This document shows positions 45,168-55,130 of a stretch of 55,272 nt of DNA, piece by piece. The notes under the pieces are model-generated. The model saw only the letters and a list, made by a program, of their open reading frames with translations. It had not been told where the DNA came from and did not search any database. The position numbers and the translations under genes were made by a program. Each line of letters opens with the position of its first letter. The first letter of the stretch is position 1. Source of the stretch: Bacteroidota bacterium (GTDB taxonomy: Bacteria > Bacteroidota > Ignavibacteria > Kryptoniales > JAKASW01); contig JAJYRM010000014.1 in assembly GCA_021794075.1 (NCBI GenBank), forward strand, positions 1 through 55,272, in the 5' to 3' direction.

Positions 45168-47594
45168 ATGCTTAGGAATTACCTTCAAGTCGCCCTGAGA
45201 AATCTCAGGAACTCGAAATCATACTCCGTCATCAACGTCGTCGGCCTCGCCGTAGGCATAGCCTGTTTTATAATAATTGCGCTCTTCGTGCGAGATGAGC
45301 TGGGCTATGACAGGTACAGCAAGAACGTGGATCAAGTTTACAGGCCAGGTTTCACAGCGACTTTCCACGGTCGCGAGATCGAGTCAGCCATGAGCCCGGC
45401 CCCGATGGGACCGACGGTCTTTCAGGATTTTCCAGAAGTCGCGACGTATGCCAGGCTCCATTATGAAGGAGGTACTTTAGTCAGGTATGACAACAAAACA
45501 TTCGTGAACCAGCAGCTGATCTGGGCCGACTCTACCGTATTCGGTGTCTTCACGCTGCCATTTGTGGCCGGCAACCCCAGGACAGCTCTTGATCGGCCGA
45601 ATACGCTTGTAATCACCGAGTCTGCCGCCAGGAGGTATTTCGGACAGGATAGCCCAATCGGGAAGATACTGGATGTGGGAAACGGCAGTAAGTATATAGT
45701 CACTGGGGTGATAAAGGACATCCCAAGAAACTCGCATTTCCACGCGGACCTTCTCGGATCGCTTTGCACTTTGAAAGACAGCAGAAATCCGAACTGGATG
45801 AGCAACAACTACTACACTTATTTCCTATTGAAGAAGGGGGCCGACGCGAAAGAATTCAGGCGCAGACTCAACCGGGAACTGGTCGATCATGCCGGTCCAC
45901 AGGTAAAGGCCGTCACCGGAGTATCGATCGAGCAATTCCTCGCCGCTGGCAACAGAGTCGGGTACAACCTGCAGCCGCTGAAATCGATACATCTGTACTC
46001 GCATGTCGATTACGAGCTGGAACAGAACGGAAGCATTTCCACTGTATATGTCTTCTCGACGATAGCCATCGCGATCCTTCTAATCGCTTGCATAAATTTC
46101 GTGAACCTCGCCACTGCGAGATCCGAGAAGCGAGCGAAGGAAGTGGGAATCAGGAAGACGCTCGGGTCGCCTCGTTCTCACCTGATCTGGCAGTTCATAG
46201 CGGAGTCAGTGATGATGAGCGGAGGGTCAGTCATAATTGCTGTGGGTATCGTGGAACTCCTGCTCCCGGTTTTTAACAATGTCGCGGGCAAGCAACTGAG
46301 TCTCGATCTCCTCTCCAATGCGTGGTCGATCCCTCTCCTGGTAGCGCTTGCGGTCGCCGTAGGTGTGGCAGCGGGAACGTATCCGGCACTTTATCTATCA
46401 TCATTTCATCCTATCGATGTGTTTAAATCCAATAAAAGACGAGGGGGAAGTGGCTCGTATCTACGGAATGCGCTTGTGGTATTCCAGTTTACCGTCTCAA
46501 TCGCTCTATTCATCGGGACATTGGTGATCTTCGACCAGCTAAAGTATGTCCGGACGAAAGATCTTGGTTTCGACAAGGAAGAAAGTGTTGTGATTTATCG
46601 GGCTGATGACTTGGGCGCTCAGATACAATCCTTCGAAAACGATCTCAGACAGAACGGAAATATTATTAGCTTGACAAACTCCACCGGTGTTCCGGGAGAC
46701 CAGTACAGTGACAGCGGATTCTGGCTTGAAGGAACCGGTGCGGAAAGGCTTATTGATCTAAGAGTCATAAGGACGGATGTCGACTTCGCGAGGACCTACA
46801 GGCTTCAAATGGCAGGTGGGAGATATTTGTCTGCGCAACACCCTTCTGACAGCGACGCAGTGGTAGTCAACCAGGAAGTTGCAAAAGCTTTCGGAGTGAA
46901 GGACATCGTGGGAAAGTACCTGGTCCTGCCGGGAGAAACGAGGGCGGAGCAGAAGAGACTGCAGGTGGTCGGGGTCATTAAAGATTTCAATTATCATTCT
47001 CTTCATGAGCCGATTCGGCCTTTGGTTATGGGACTTCTGCCCGAAGCAGGTTCTCCCGGGCCATATATTACAGTCCGGCTTGCGCCCGGAAATCATCTGA
47101 GCACGATCTCATATATCGAAAGAGCATGGAAGAAATACGCGGGCAATGAAGAATTCAATTTCAATTTCCTAGACGACAAATTGCAGAAGCTTTACTCGGC
47201 GGATCAGCGAACCAGCAAGATTGCCGGGGCATTTTCAATACTTGCGATCTTCATTGCCTGTCTCGGTCTGCTGGGGCTGGCCGCGTTCGTCACCGAACAA
47301 AGGACAAAGGAAATAGGGATCCGGAAGGCCCTCGGCGCATCCGTGCCGGAAGTAGTGGCACTCCTGTCTGCGCAATTTGCCAAATGGGTATTGATTGCGA
47401 ATGTGATCGCATGGCCCTTGGCTTATCTGATCATGAACAAGTGGCTACAAAACTTTGCATACAGAACTGACCTCACTGTCTGGATCTTTATCTCGTCGGG
47501 CTGTATCGCACTCGCCATAGCAATTCTTACCGTTGGTCTGCATGCTGTGAAAGCGGCAACTGCAAATCCGGTGGAAGCACTTCGATATGAATAA
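45168..47594 (+). CDS. FtsX/MacB-type ABC permease 1
   Basis: 808 residues from ATG 45168. Eight predicted membrane helices: one near 20-42 (VINVVGLAVGIACFIIIALFV), then about 290, 343, 389, 435 and a final set at 687, 738 and 771; large extracytoplasmic (MacB_PCD-like) domains lie at about 45-285 and 460-680. The layout is two FtsX units in one chain. Ends ANPVEALRYE. Most similar to permease 2. It likely works with the upstream ATPases and adaptor; substrate unknown. Confidence 0.9.
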   Translation: MLRNYLQVALRNLRNSKSYSVINVVGLAVGIACFIIIALFVRDELGYDRYSKNVDQVYRPGFTATFHGREIESAMSPAPMGPTVFQDFPEVATYARLHYEGGTLVRYDNKTFVNQQLIWADSTVFGVFTLPFVAGNPRTALDRPNTLVITESAARRYFGQDSPIGKILDVGNGSKYIVTGVIKDIPRNSHFHADLLGSLCTLKDSRNPNWMSNNYYTYFLLKKGADAKEFRRRLNRELVDHAGPQVKAVTGVSIEQFLAAGNRVGYNLQPLKSIHLYSHVDYELEQNGSISTVYVFSTIAIAILLIACINFVNLATARSEKRAKEVGIRKTLGSPRSHLIWQFIAESVMMSGGSVIIAVGIVELLLPVFNNVAGKQLSLDLLSNAWSIPLLVALAVAVGVAAGTYPALYLSSFHPIDVFKSNKRRGGSGSYLRNALVVFQFTVSIALFIGTLVIFDQLKYVRTKDLGFDKEESVVIYRADDLGAQIQSFENDLRQNGNIISLTNSTGVPGDQYSDSGFWLEGTGAERLIDLRVIRTDVDFARTYRLQMAGGRYLSAQHPSDSDAVVVNQEVAKAFGVKDIVGKYLVLPGETRAEQKRLQVVGVIKDFNYHSLHEPIRPLVMGLLPEAGSPGPYITVRLAPGNHLSTISYIERAWKKYAGNEEFNFNFLDDKLQKLYSADQRTSKIAGAFSILAIFIACLGLLGLAAFVTEQRTKEIGIRKALGASVPEVVALLSAQFAKWVLIANVIAWPLAYLIMNKWLQNFAYRTDLTVWIFISSGCIALAIAILTVGLHAVKAATANPVEALRYE

Positions 47595-47603
47595 ACACGT
47601 TTG

Positions 47604-47670
47604 GCGCATAGGGCAAAGGGCAGAGCGCGGACTACAGCATGCTGTGCTCCATGCTCTATGCGCTTTGCGC
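47604..47670. repeat. Spacer hairpin centred on a 12-bp palindrome
   Basis: Perfect palindrome ACAGCATGCTGT at 47634-47645, flanked on the left by GCGCATAGGGCAAAGGGCAG (from 47604) and on the right by GCTCTATGCGCTTTGCGC (47653-47670), which pair imperfectly. The same vocabulary (GCGCATAG, GCAAAG) as the 43856 and 45074 elements. Confidence 0.65.
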
Positions 47671-47690
47671 AAGTCATAGGGAGGCAGGGC

Positions 47691-50114
47691 ATGCTGAGTA
47701 ATTATTTTAAAGTCGCAGTGAGAAACTTGCTGAGGAACAAGCTCTTTTCGATCATCAACATTGCCGGGCTCGCGGTCGGAATCGCCAGCTGTCTCGCCAT
47801 TCTCACTTTTGTTCGAGACGAGTTCAGCTACGACAAGTTCAACAAGAACTCGGATCGGATTTACCGCGCAGCCTTCGCCGTCAGGGTCAACGGCCACGGT
47901 TTCAGCGGGCCGGCAAGCCCTGCGCCTCTCGGACCTCAAGTCGCGCACGATGTGCCGGATGTGGTGGCCTACACGCGCTTGTATCTCGCGGGCTCTCACA
48001 CCGTGGCGTACAACAACAAAGCTTTCAACGAGGAGAAATTCTTCTGGGCTGATTCCACAATCTTCGACGTTTTCACTATCCGGGTAATCGAAGGAGATCC
48101 AAAGACGGCTCTAACGCAACCTAACACGATAGTTATGAATCAGTCGACTGCCCTCAAATACTTCGGCAAGGAAAACCCGCTCGGCAAAGTCGTCACAGTC
48201 GACAGACAGAATGACTATGTGGTAACCGGCGTATTCAAAGACTTCCCCCGGAATTCACATTTCCATCCCGATTTCATCGCATCACTCACAACACTGGCCG
48301 ACAGCCGGAACACAGCCTGGCTGACGAATAATTACTACACATACTTTCTCCTTCGAAGCGGTACGAATCTTGGAAATTTCCAAGGCAAGATTGAGCAGGA
48401 GGTGACAGATCATGTAGCCTCACAACTAAAAGAGTTCACCGGCACTTCTTACAAAGATTTCATGGCGGCCGGGAACAGATATGGGTTCAGACTCCAGCCT
48501 TTGACTTCAATTCACCTTACATCGCCATTCGGTGAAATAGAGCCGGGTGGTTATGCCCCACTGGATTATGTTTTCATTGCAATAGCGATCGCGATATTGC
48601 TGATTGCCACGATCAACTTCGTCAATCTCGCAACTGCGAGGTCGGCGAAACGGGCGAAGGAAGTTGGGGTGAGGAAATCGCTGGGGGCACACCGTTCTCG
48701 TCTCTTAGGGCAATTCCTGGCTGAGTCGATTCTGATGACGGCGATTTCGGTAGTCATGGCGGTTGTAATTATCGAACTCTTCCTTCCACTTTTCAGCGAC
48801 ATCGTCGGCAGGAAGATGGGCTTCGATCTTTTTGCCGATCCGCTCCTGGTACCGGTCCTTGTCGGCTTTATCGTTGTAGTCGGCATAGTTGCCGGTATCT
48901 ATCCCGCTTTTTATTTGTCGTCTTCCGGTTCGTCCATCGCGCTAAGGTCAGGCGCGACTGAGGGCAGACGGAAGTCCAGGTTGCGGAATGCGCTGGTTGT
49001 ATCTCAGTTTGCAGCGTCGATAATCCTGATTATAGCAACACTGGTCATCTATTCTCAGATGGGATATGTCAAGACTGCAAACATCGGATTTCAAAAGGCT
49101 GGCCTTCTCGTCTTGAACGGGGCGGATCATCTCTCGGGACAATTTCAATCGTTCATGCGCGAGCTTGGTGGGAACAAGAATGTCATGAGCCTCAGTAACT
49201 CATCCGCAGTACCAAGTCACCTGAGCGGCAACCATGCCTACCGACTCGAGGGTTCTGGAAGTGAGCAGCCGGAGAACACGTGCGTGTTGGTTTCCGATAA
49301 TGAGTTTGCAAAAACGTATCAGCTGAAAATGGCGGAAGGAAGATTCTTCTCGGCGGAGCATCCTTCGGACACGGGTGCAGTTGTGGTCAACGAAACGTTG
49401 GCGAAATTCTACGGTATAAAAAACATGATTGGAAGACGCATTCTCTTTCCAGGTCCGAGACCGAAAGAATGGGTGCCGTTTAACATTATCGGTGTAGTGA
49501 AGGATTTCAATTATGCCTGGCTGCACGAGCCGATAAGGCCGCTGGCGATAATTCTCCCACGCTATGATGGCTATGTAGGAAGTTGTGTTACGGCTCGACT
49601 GGCGCCCGACAATCAGCCAAATGGAATTGCGGCAATCCAGAGCGCGTGGAAGAAGTATGCAGGCAATGAGCCGCTCAACTATTCGTTTCTAGATGAAGAT
49701 TTGCACCAACTGTACTCTCTCGATTTCAAAACTGAAGAGATTGTCGGCTTGTTTTCGGCGCTGGCAATAATCATAGCATGCCTCGGCCTATTTGGGCTGG
49801 CTGCGTTTACAACAGAGCAGCGGACAAAAGAGATCGGGATCAGAAAAGTTCTGGGAGCTTCGGCGCCGGAAGTGACGAAGTTGCTTTCGCTACAATTTGC
49901 GAAGTGGGTTTTGATAGCGAACATTGCCGCGTGGCCGCTCGCGTACCTGCTCATGAGTAAGTGGCTCAGCCTGTTCGCTTACAGGACGAGCTTGAGTCCG
50001 TGGCTCTTTGTCGCATCCGGTGCGCTTGCGCTAGTCATCGCGCTTGTCACCGTCAGCTCACATGCGATCAAAGCCGCGACGGCAAATCCGGTTGAGGCGC
50101 TACGATATGAGTAG
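47691..50114 (+). CDS. FtsX/MacB-type ABC permease 2
   Basis: 807 residues from ATG 47691 (GGGAGG upstream); the open frame to 47601 crosses a hairpin and is not used. Same eight-helix layout as permease 1, with first helix IINIAGLAVGIASCLAILTFV and the ending ANPVEALRYE. Shares long identical motifs with permease 1 (for example LATARSxKRAKEVGxRKxLG and TTEQRTKEIGIRK), so the two are tandem paralogues. Its final codons lie inside the 156-bp direct repeat. Confidence 0.9.
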   Translation: MLSNYFKVAVRNLLRNKLFSIINIAGLAVGIASCLAILTFVRDEFSYDKFNKNSDRIYRAAFAVRVNGHGFSGPASPAPLGPQVAHDVPDVVAYTRLYLAGSHTVAYNNKAFNEEKFFWADSTIFDVFTIRVIEGDPKTALTQPNTIVMNQSTALKYFGKENPLGKVVTVDRQNDYVVTGVFKDFPRNSHFHPDFIASLTTLADSRNTAWLTNNYYTYFLLRSGTNLGNFQGKIEQEVTDHVASQLKEFTGTSYKDFMAAGNRYGFRLQPLTSIHLTSPFGEIEPGGYAPLDYVFIAIAIAILLIATINFVNLATARSAKRAKEVGVRKSLGAHRSRLLGQFLAESILMTAISVVMAVVIIELFLPLFSDIVGRKMGFDLFADPLLVPVLVGFIVVVGIVAGIYPAFYLSSSGSSIALRSGATEGRRKSRLRNALVVSQFAASIILIIATLVIYSQMGYVKTANIGFQKAGLLVLNGADHLSGQFQSFMRELGGNKNVMSLSNSSAVPSHLSGNHAYRLEGSGSEQPENTCVLVSDNEFAKTYQLKMAEGRFFSAEHPSDTGAVVVNETLAKFYGIKNMIGRRILFPGPRPKEWVPFNIIGVVKDFNYAWLHEPIRPLAIILPRYDGYVGSCVTARLAPDNQPNGIAAIQSAWKKYAGNEPLNYSFLDEDLHQLYSLDFKTEEIVGLFSALAIIIACLGLFGLAAFTTEQRTKEIGIRKVLGASAPEVTKLLSLQFAKWVLIANIAAWPLAYLLMSKWLSLFAYRTSLSPWLFVASGALALVIALVTVSSHAIKAATANPVEALRYE

Positions 50115-50256
50115 CGCCGAAATCCTGCATTGCGGGATCGAATCTCTGAGGTATGAGTGATGACGCAAAGCACAGAGTGTAACGGCAAGAGCGCGCCACG
50201 CTCTTTGCGCTCTGTGAACTAAAACCTGGAGTGAGTGATGCTAAAGAACTACTTCA
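50101..50256. repeat. 156-bp direct repeat, copy A
   Basis: Runs from the last codons of permease 2 through the spacer into the first six codons of permease 3. It matches 55117-55272 with a single difference (A50129 versus C55145); the offset is 5,016 bp. Contents in order: a small hairpin around ATCCTGC-att-GCGGGAT, a 3' permease-end remnant (CTGAGGTATGAGTGA, 50146-50160), a hairpin AGAGCG-cgcca-CGCTCT with GCAAAGCACAGAG words, and the RBS of permease 3. Confidence 0.93.
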
Positions 50257-52583
50257 ATACAGCGTTTAGAAACCTCTACCGAAACAAGTTGTATGCTTCG
50301 GTAAGTGCGCTCGGCCTTGCCATGGGGCTGGCGGCTTGCATCCTGGCGATACGTTACCTGGCTTATGAGCTCAGCTTCGACAAATGGCCTGATTCCAGCA
50401 GAACCTATGAAGTTGTCAGCGTTCAGAACCCTGGTGGTCATGTAACTGAACAAGGCAATACACCGCCTGGACTAGCGACCGCGATGCGAGAGGATATCCC
50501 TGGGATAGAAACTTCCACTGCGTTTTTGATTCGTACTCTCCCTGTCCGCTGGCGCGAACACGATATCTTTCCCGAGAGATTCTGCGTGATCGATTCGAGT
50601 TTCAGGTTTATTTTTCCGATGCAGTATGTCAAAGGAAGTGCCCTGACTTCCCTGAAGGACCACAATTCGGTTGTAATCACTCAAAAACTCGCCGCGAAGC
50701 TCTTTGGCACCGAAGAACCGATAGGGAAAGTAGTTGCCATAAACGGACATGACTGCATTGTGAGAGGCTTAATAAGAAACCTGCCGGAAATTTCAAGCTT
50801 CTCGTTCGACGGTATTCTTTCCAGACAGAACAAAGCTTCCTACCCGTTCGATGACAACCTGAGCTGGATGCGTTTTGCCGACATTCTCACTTTCGTCAAG
50901 CTAATAAGCCCGAGTGATATCGGAAGTGTTTCGGCCAAACTCCCCGGCTTTGTCAAGGCTACCGGAGGATCGCCGGACTTTGAAAGTCTCAAATTACTCC
51001 CTCTCCGGAAAATCCATTTTGCCACATATCTTTCGCCGCTGGTCTCAACGTACGAAATCAAATACCTGTATATCTTCTCTCTCCTGGCATCGCTTGTTCT
51101 TGCTGTATCGGTCTTCAACTTCGTTGGAATAAACATCACGGTGCTCGCCAGGCGAACTAAAGAGATCGGCATTCGCAAGGTCACCGGAGCGACAAGGCGT
51201 GATCTGACTGTGCAATTCCTGGTTGAAAACGTTTTTCTCACGATAATAGCTTTTGCATCAGCCATCTGCATCGCCGAATTAGCTTCTCACTGGTTCGACT
51301 CGATGCTCGGCCTGGCCGGTGGGCCTAACATTTCAATACTGAACTCCACGACCTTCATTCTGCTACTCTGCGTTCTGCTGTTCGATGTAGTCTTGAGTGT
51401 ATATGCGACGAGGATTCTGGCATCAGCGAAAATCAATTTACTCGTGCAGGGGGAGAACGATAGGTTCAGGTTGAAGAGATGGGTCCGCGAAGTTCTGATC
51501 ACGAGCCAGTTCGCGATCGCCGCCTTTCTGATCATTTGTACCCTCGTCGTGGTTTCTCAAATGAATTTCATCAGCCATAAGAATCTTGGATTCGACAAGC
51601 GCGACTTGTTGTTGGTCGATAACGCCGGGACGCAAAGCCACGCGGAGATTCTGAAGAATACTCTTCTGGAAAATCTGGATGTTCTCGACGTATCCGAGAC
51701 AAGGTGGCTGTTGACGACGGGGTACTACCTTGGAGTGTCGATGGAATTCGATAACGGCCATCGGCCGATAACCTTGCATTTCGTTCAGGTCGATCAGAAT
51801 TTCGTCCCGACTCTGGGCCTCGAACTCGTCAGAGGGAGGAATTTCAATCCCCTGGTTCCATCCGATTCGGGGGCGGCCATTGTGAATGAGGAAACACTGC
51901 GAGAGTTGAATATCTCTCATCCGTTCCGTGATTCAATTAGATTTGGCGGCGAGGCTTTCAAAGTTGTCGGGGTCGTCAGGGATTTCAATTACTCGTCGCT
52001 GAGAAATCACGTCGAACCGTTTGTATTTCAATTTGCGAATGCCGATCCTCCATCGCTTGCCGTCAGGATCAGGAAAGGGAAGGCAGAGAACGTTCTGAGT
52101 TATTTGCGGGAGGAGTGGAAAGAGATAAATCCGGATAAAGATCTCAAGTACTCTTTCCTTGACCGGGATTTGAACAAGCTATATGTCAGTGACGACCGGA
52201 TGCTCGATGCGCTGCTTTCCGGCTCACTAGTCGCCATTCTGATTTCATTGATGGGGATATTCGCGCTTTCATCGTTCCTGACCGAAACGAAAACGAAAGA
52301 GATCGCTGTCAGGAAAGTCCTCGGCTCATCTGTACGAGGAATAATCGGTCTACTTTCTTTCGATTTCATGCGTGTAGTGCTGATCGCGAACGTTGTGGCC
52401 TGGCCTGCCGCGTACCTTGTAATGAGAGAATGGCTGCAGGAATTTGCATACAGAATAGGGATTGACTTATGGATTTTCCCGATCGTGAGTCTTTTGATGA
52501 TTACCCTGGCGTTGTTGACGGTCCTGCTCCGTGTACTTAGGACTGCAAGGGCCAATCCCGTGGAGGCGCTGAGGTATGAGTGA
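50238..52583 (+). CDS. FtsX/MacB-type ABC permease 3
   Basis: 781 residues from ATG 50238 (GGAGTGAGTG upstream; an in-frame GTG is one codon earlier). Same two-unit, eight-helix layout, first helix near 20-40 (YASVSALGLAMGLAACILAI), ending RANPVEALRYE. It belongs to a different subgroup from permeases 1 and 2 and is closest to permease 4 (shared TAFRNL and NKLYASVS starts, TKEIAVRKVLGSS late motif). Confidence 0.9.
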   Translation: MLKNYFNTAFRNLYRNKLYASVSALGLAMGLAACILAIRYLAYELSFDKWPDSSRTYEVVSVQNPGGHVTEQGNTPPGLATAMREDIPGIETSTAFLIRTLPVRWREHDIFPERFCVIDSSFRFIFPMQYVKGSALTSLKDHNSVVITQKLAAKLFGTEEPIGKVVAINGHDCIVRGLIRNLPEISSFSFDGILSRQNKASYPFDDNLSWMRFADILTFVKLISPSDIGSVSAKLPGFVKATGGSPDFESLKLLPLRKIHFATYLSPLVSTYEIKYLYIFSLLASLVLAVSVFNFVGINITVLARRTKEIGIRKVTGATRRDLTVQFLVENVFLTIIAFASAICIAELASHWFDSMLGLAGGPNISILNSTTFILLLCVLLFDVVLSVYATRILASAKINLLVQGENDRFRLKRWVREVLITSQFAIAAFLIICTLVVVSQMNFISHKNLGFDKRDLLLVDNAGTQSHAEILKNTLLENLDVLDVSETRWLLTTGYYLGVSMEFDNGHRPITLHFVQVDQNFVPTLGLELVRGRNFNPLVPSDSGAAIVNEETLRELNISHPFRDSIRFGGEAFKVVGVVRDFNYSSLRNHVEPFVFQFANADPPSLAVRIRKGKAENVLSYLREEWKEINPDKDLKYSFLDRDLNKLYVSDDRMLDALLSGSLVAILISLMGIFALSSFLTETKTKEIAVRKVLGSSVRGIIGLLSFDFMRVVLIANVVAWPAAYLVMREWLQEFAYRIGIDLWIFPIVSLLMITLALLTVLLRVLRTARANPVEALRYE

Positions 52584-52587
52584 GAAG

Positions 52588-52690
52588 CAATTATGAATGA
52601 TCAATTATCAGTGCTCAATGAGCAGTCATCAATTACTAGTGAGAGATCTTAGTCGTTCATTGTCCATCGTTTATGGGCAATTGACAATTG
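52588..52690. repeat. AT-rich spacer hairpin of CAATTAT words
   Basis: Left side CAATTATGAATGATCAATTA (from 52588) continues into TCAGTGCTCAATGAG; the right side ends CAATTGACAATTG (52678-52690). Reversed and complemented, the right side resembles the left. It is the AT-rich counterpart of the GC-rich hairpins in neighbouring spacers. Confidence 0.5.
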
Positions 52691-52706
52691 AAACCGGGAG
52701 TCAGTG

Positions 52707-55130
52707 ATGCTAAGGAACTACATGAAGACGGCGTTTAGAAACCTATTCCGGACCAAGTTGTATGCGTCGGTGAGTGTCGCCGGATTGGCTGTAGGGCTTG
52801 CCGTGTGCCTGCTGGCACTTCGGTACCTGATGTATGAGCTGAGTTTCGACAACATTCCCGACAAGAACCGGATATACGAAGTGGTGTTGAATGAGAAATA
52901 CGGGGGAGCGACGCAGAAATTTGCGATCACGCCGCCGTATCTCGACCGCGAAATGAAAAGCTATTTCCCTGAGATAGAGTCCGCGGCATCTTTCAGAATA
53001 ATGCCTGAGTCGATCGAGCAGGATGGCGGTCCGGTTACGCGGCACTCGTTCTGCATCGCCGATTCGAACATCTTCGGCATGCTCGGCATAAAGCTGATTC
53101 AGGGAAATCCGCGGTCATGTCTCACCGACGCGCGGTCAGTCGTCATAAGCAGGAAATTCGCGAGTGAATATTTCGGACCTGTCGATCCCATCGGGAAAAC
53201 GGTCCGCGCTTATCAGTACGACGGCCGGCACAATTTCGTCGTCACCGGAGTTATGAAGAACCTGCCGCGGCGGTCGAGCATTTCCTTTGATGGAATCATT
53301 TCGAGCCGTAGCGACCCAATGATGAACGGCACGCACGCATGGAACTGGAATTCGTTGGCTCCATTCTGTTTCATAAAGTTGAGAGGGGGAGCCGATGCCG
53401 CTGAGATGTCGCGCAATTTCCCATCGTTCATCAGGTCTACAGGCGGAAACCCGCGATCTATCACTTTGATGAAGCTCGTTCCTATCAGCAGCATCCATTT
53501 CATGAGAGATTATAGGACGGGATTCCAAACCGTCGACCCGAAGTACCTGTACTTGATATCCGTCGTCGCTCTACTCGTACTTTCCGTGTCGTTGTTCAAT
53601 TACCTGGGACTGAATATCACGCTCCTCACGAGAAAGGCGAAGGAAATCGGCGTGCGCAAGACGTCCGGTGCTTCTCATGCGGCTATCGCAATGCAATTCC
53701 TGGTTGAAAACGCCATGCTTACTGTCGTTTCGTTCGTGGGCGGCGTCTGCATTTCGGAACTCCTCCTCCCGCTATTCGACTTCACACTCGGTATACGGAA
53801 GGAGGGCCGCTTTATCCGAGAGGACCTCGCGGGAGTTATTCTCTTCGTCTCTGTATTTGTCGTTGACATCGCCGTGAGTTTATACTCCACCCACTTCTTC
53901 GCCAGGATCGGCACCCAGTCACTGATAAAGGGGCGCCTCGCCAACCTCAACCCGAGGAAAAATGTGAGGATGGTTCTGACCGGACTACAGTTCAGCATCG
54001 CCGCGTTTCTGATATGCTGTACAGTGGTCGTCGTGGATCAGCTGAACTTCATCAGGCACAAGGACCTTGGATTCGATCCGGCCGACTTTCTCGTAATAGA
54101 CCGCGCCAGCACGGGGAGCCGGATCGATGTACTGAAAAACGGGATGCGGAAGGACCCCGATGTCACCGATGTGACGGAGGCGGGGGAGTTCCCGACATTG
54201 GGAATCGGCGGAACCATGTCGGGGCTGTATGACAAAGGGAGGAAGTCTCTGACGCTGAACCTTATCGACGTCGACGAGAATTATCTCCCTGCGCTCGGCC
54301 TGCATTTGCTTGACGGTCGGAACTTCAATCCGGGGCTCTCATCTGATTCGGCGTGGTCGAGTGTCAGTCCGCGGAAATTCCATGGAGTTACGTTCAACAT
54401 GAGAGTGTATACAGGCGCAGTCTTGCTCAACCGGGAAGCTTACACGAAATTGAACGCCGCCGGCGATATCTCCGACGGGTTCGTACATTTTGTCGGCAAC
54501 ACCTGGAAGCTGATCGGGATAGTGAAGGATTTCAATTACTCGTCCCTGCGCCACACTGTCGAGCCTGTAGTCCTCCAGTTCAGTACTACCCCTTTCGATT
54601 ATCTCGGAGTGAAGTACCGGGCTGGAAGGACCAAACAGGTTCTGGGTTATATGCGTAAGCTCTGGTCGAAATCCAATCCCGGTCACCTGCTGCAATATTC
54701 TTTTCTCGATGACGATGTTCGAGAAATGTATTCGGGAGAGGACCGGATGTTTGATGCGATCCTCTTCGGATCGGCGACTGCCATCGTAATCGGTCTCATG
54801 GGAATTTTTGCGGTTACCTCATTCATTGCCGAAACGAAGAGGAAGGAGATAGCAATCAGGAGAACGTTGGGTTCGTCCGTGTCGCGGCTCGTCGGTCTCC
54901 TGACCGCCGATTTCCTGAAGCTTGTAATAATTGCCAATGTTATAGCGTGGCCTGTCGCGTATCTTGTGATGAGAGGGTGGCTGCAGAACTTCGCTTACCG
55001 TATAAGTGTAGGTCTCTGGATATTTCCACTTGTAGGCCTGTCCATGCTGGTACTCGCGTTAGCTACGGTATTCGCCCGTGCATCGAAGGCCGCCCGCGCG
55101 AATCCGGTGGAGGCCTTACGATATGAGTAG
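52707..55130 (+). CDS. FtsX/MacB-type ABC permease 4
   Basis: 807 residues from ATG 52707 (GGGAGTCAGTG upstream). Same layout as permease 3, first helix YASVSVAGLAVGLAVCLLAL, ending RANPVEALRYE. Relative to permease 3 it carries an extra segment of about 25 residues in the second periplasmic domain (around SSVSPRKFHGVTFNMRVYTG, residues 545-575). Its last codons lie in copy B of the direct repeat. Confidence 0.9.
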   Translation: MLRNYMKTAFRNLFRTKLYASVSVAGLAVGLAVCLLALRYLMYELSFDNIPDKNRIYEVVLNEKYGGATQKFAITPPYLDREMKSYFPEIESAASFRIMPESIEQDGGPVTRHSFCIADSNIFGMLGIKLIQGNPRSCLTDARSVVISRKFASEYFGPVDPIGKTVRAYQYDGRHNFVVTGVMKNLPRRSSISFDGIISSRSDPMMNGTHAWNWNSLAPFCFIKLRGGADAAEMSRNFPSFIRSTGGNPRSITLMKLVPISSIHFMRDYRTGFQTVDPKYLYLISVVALLVLSVSLFNYLGLNITLLTRKAKEIGVRKTSGASHAAIAMQFLVENAMLTVVSFVGGVCISELLLPLFDFTLGIRKEGRFIREDLAGVILFVSVFVVDIAVSLYSTHFFARIGTQSLIKGRLANLNPRKNVRMVLTGLQFSIAAFLICCTVVVVDQLNFIRHKDLGFDPADFLVIDRASTGSRIDVLKNGMRKDPDVTDVTEAGEFPTLGIGGTMSGLYDKGRKSLTLNLIDVDENYLPALGLHLLDGRNFNPGLSSDSAWSSVSPRKFHGVTFNMRVYTGAVLLNREAYTKLNAAGDISDGFVHFVGNTWKLIGIVKDFNYSSLRHTVEPVVLQFSTTPFDYLGVKYRAGRTKQVLGYMRKLWSKSNPGHLLQYSFLDDDVREMYSGEDRMFDAILFGSATAIVIGLMGIFAVTSFIAETKRKEIAIRRTLGSSVSRLVGLLTADFLKLVIIANVIAWPVAYLVMRGWLQNFAYRISVGLWIFPLVGLSMLVLALATVFARASKAARANPVEALRYE

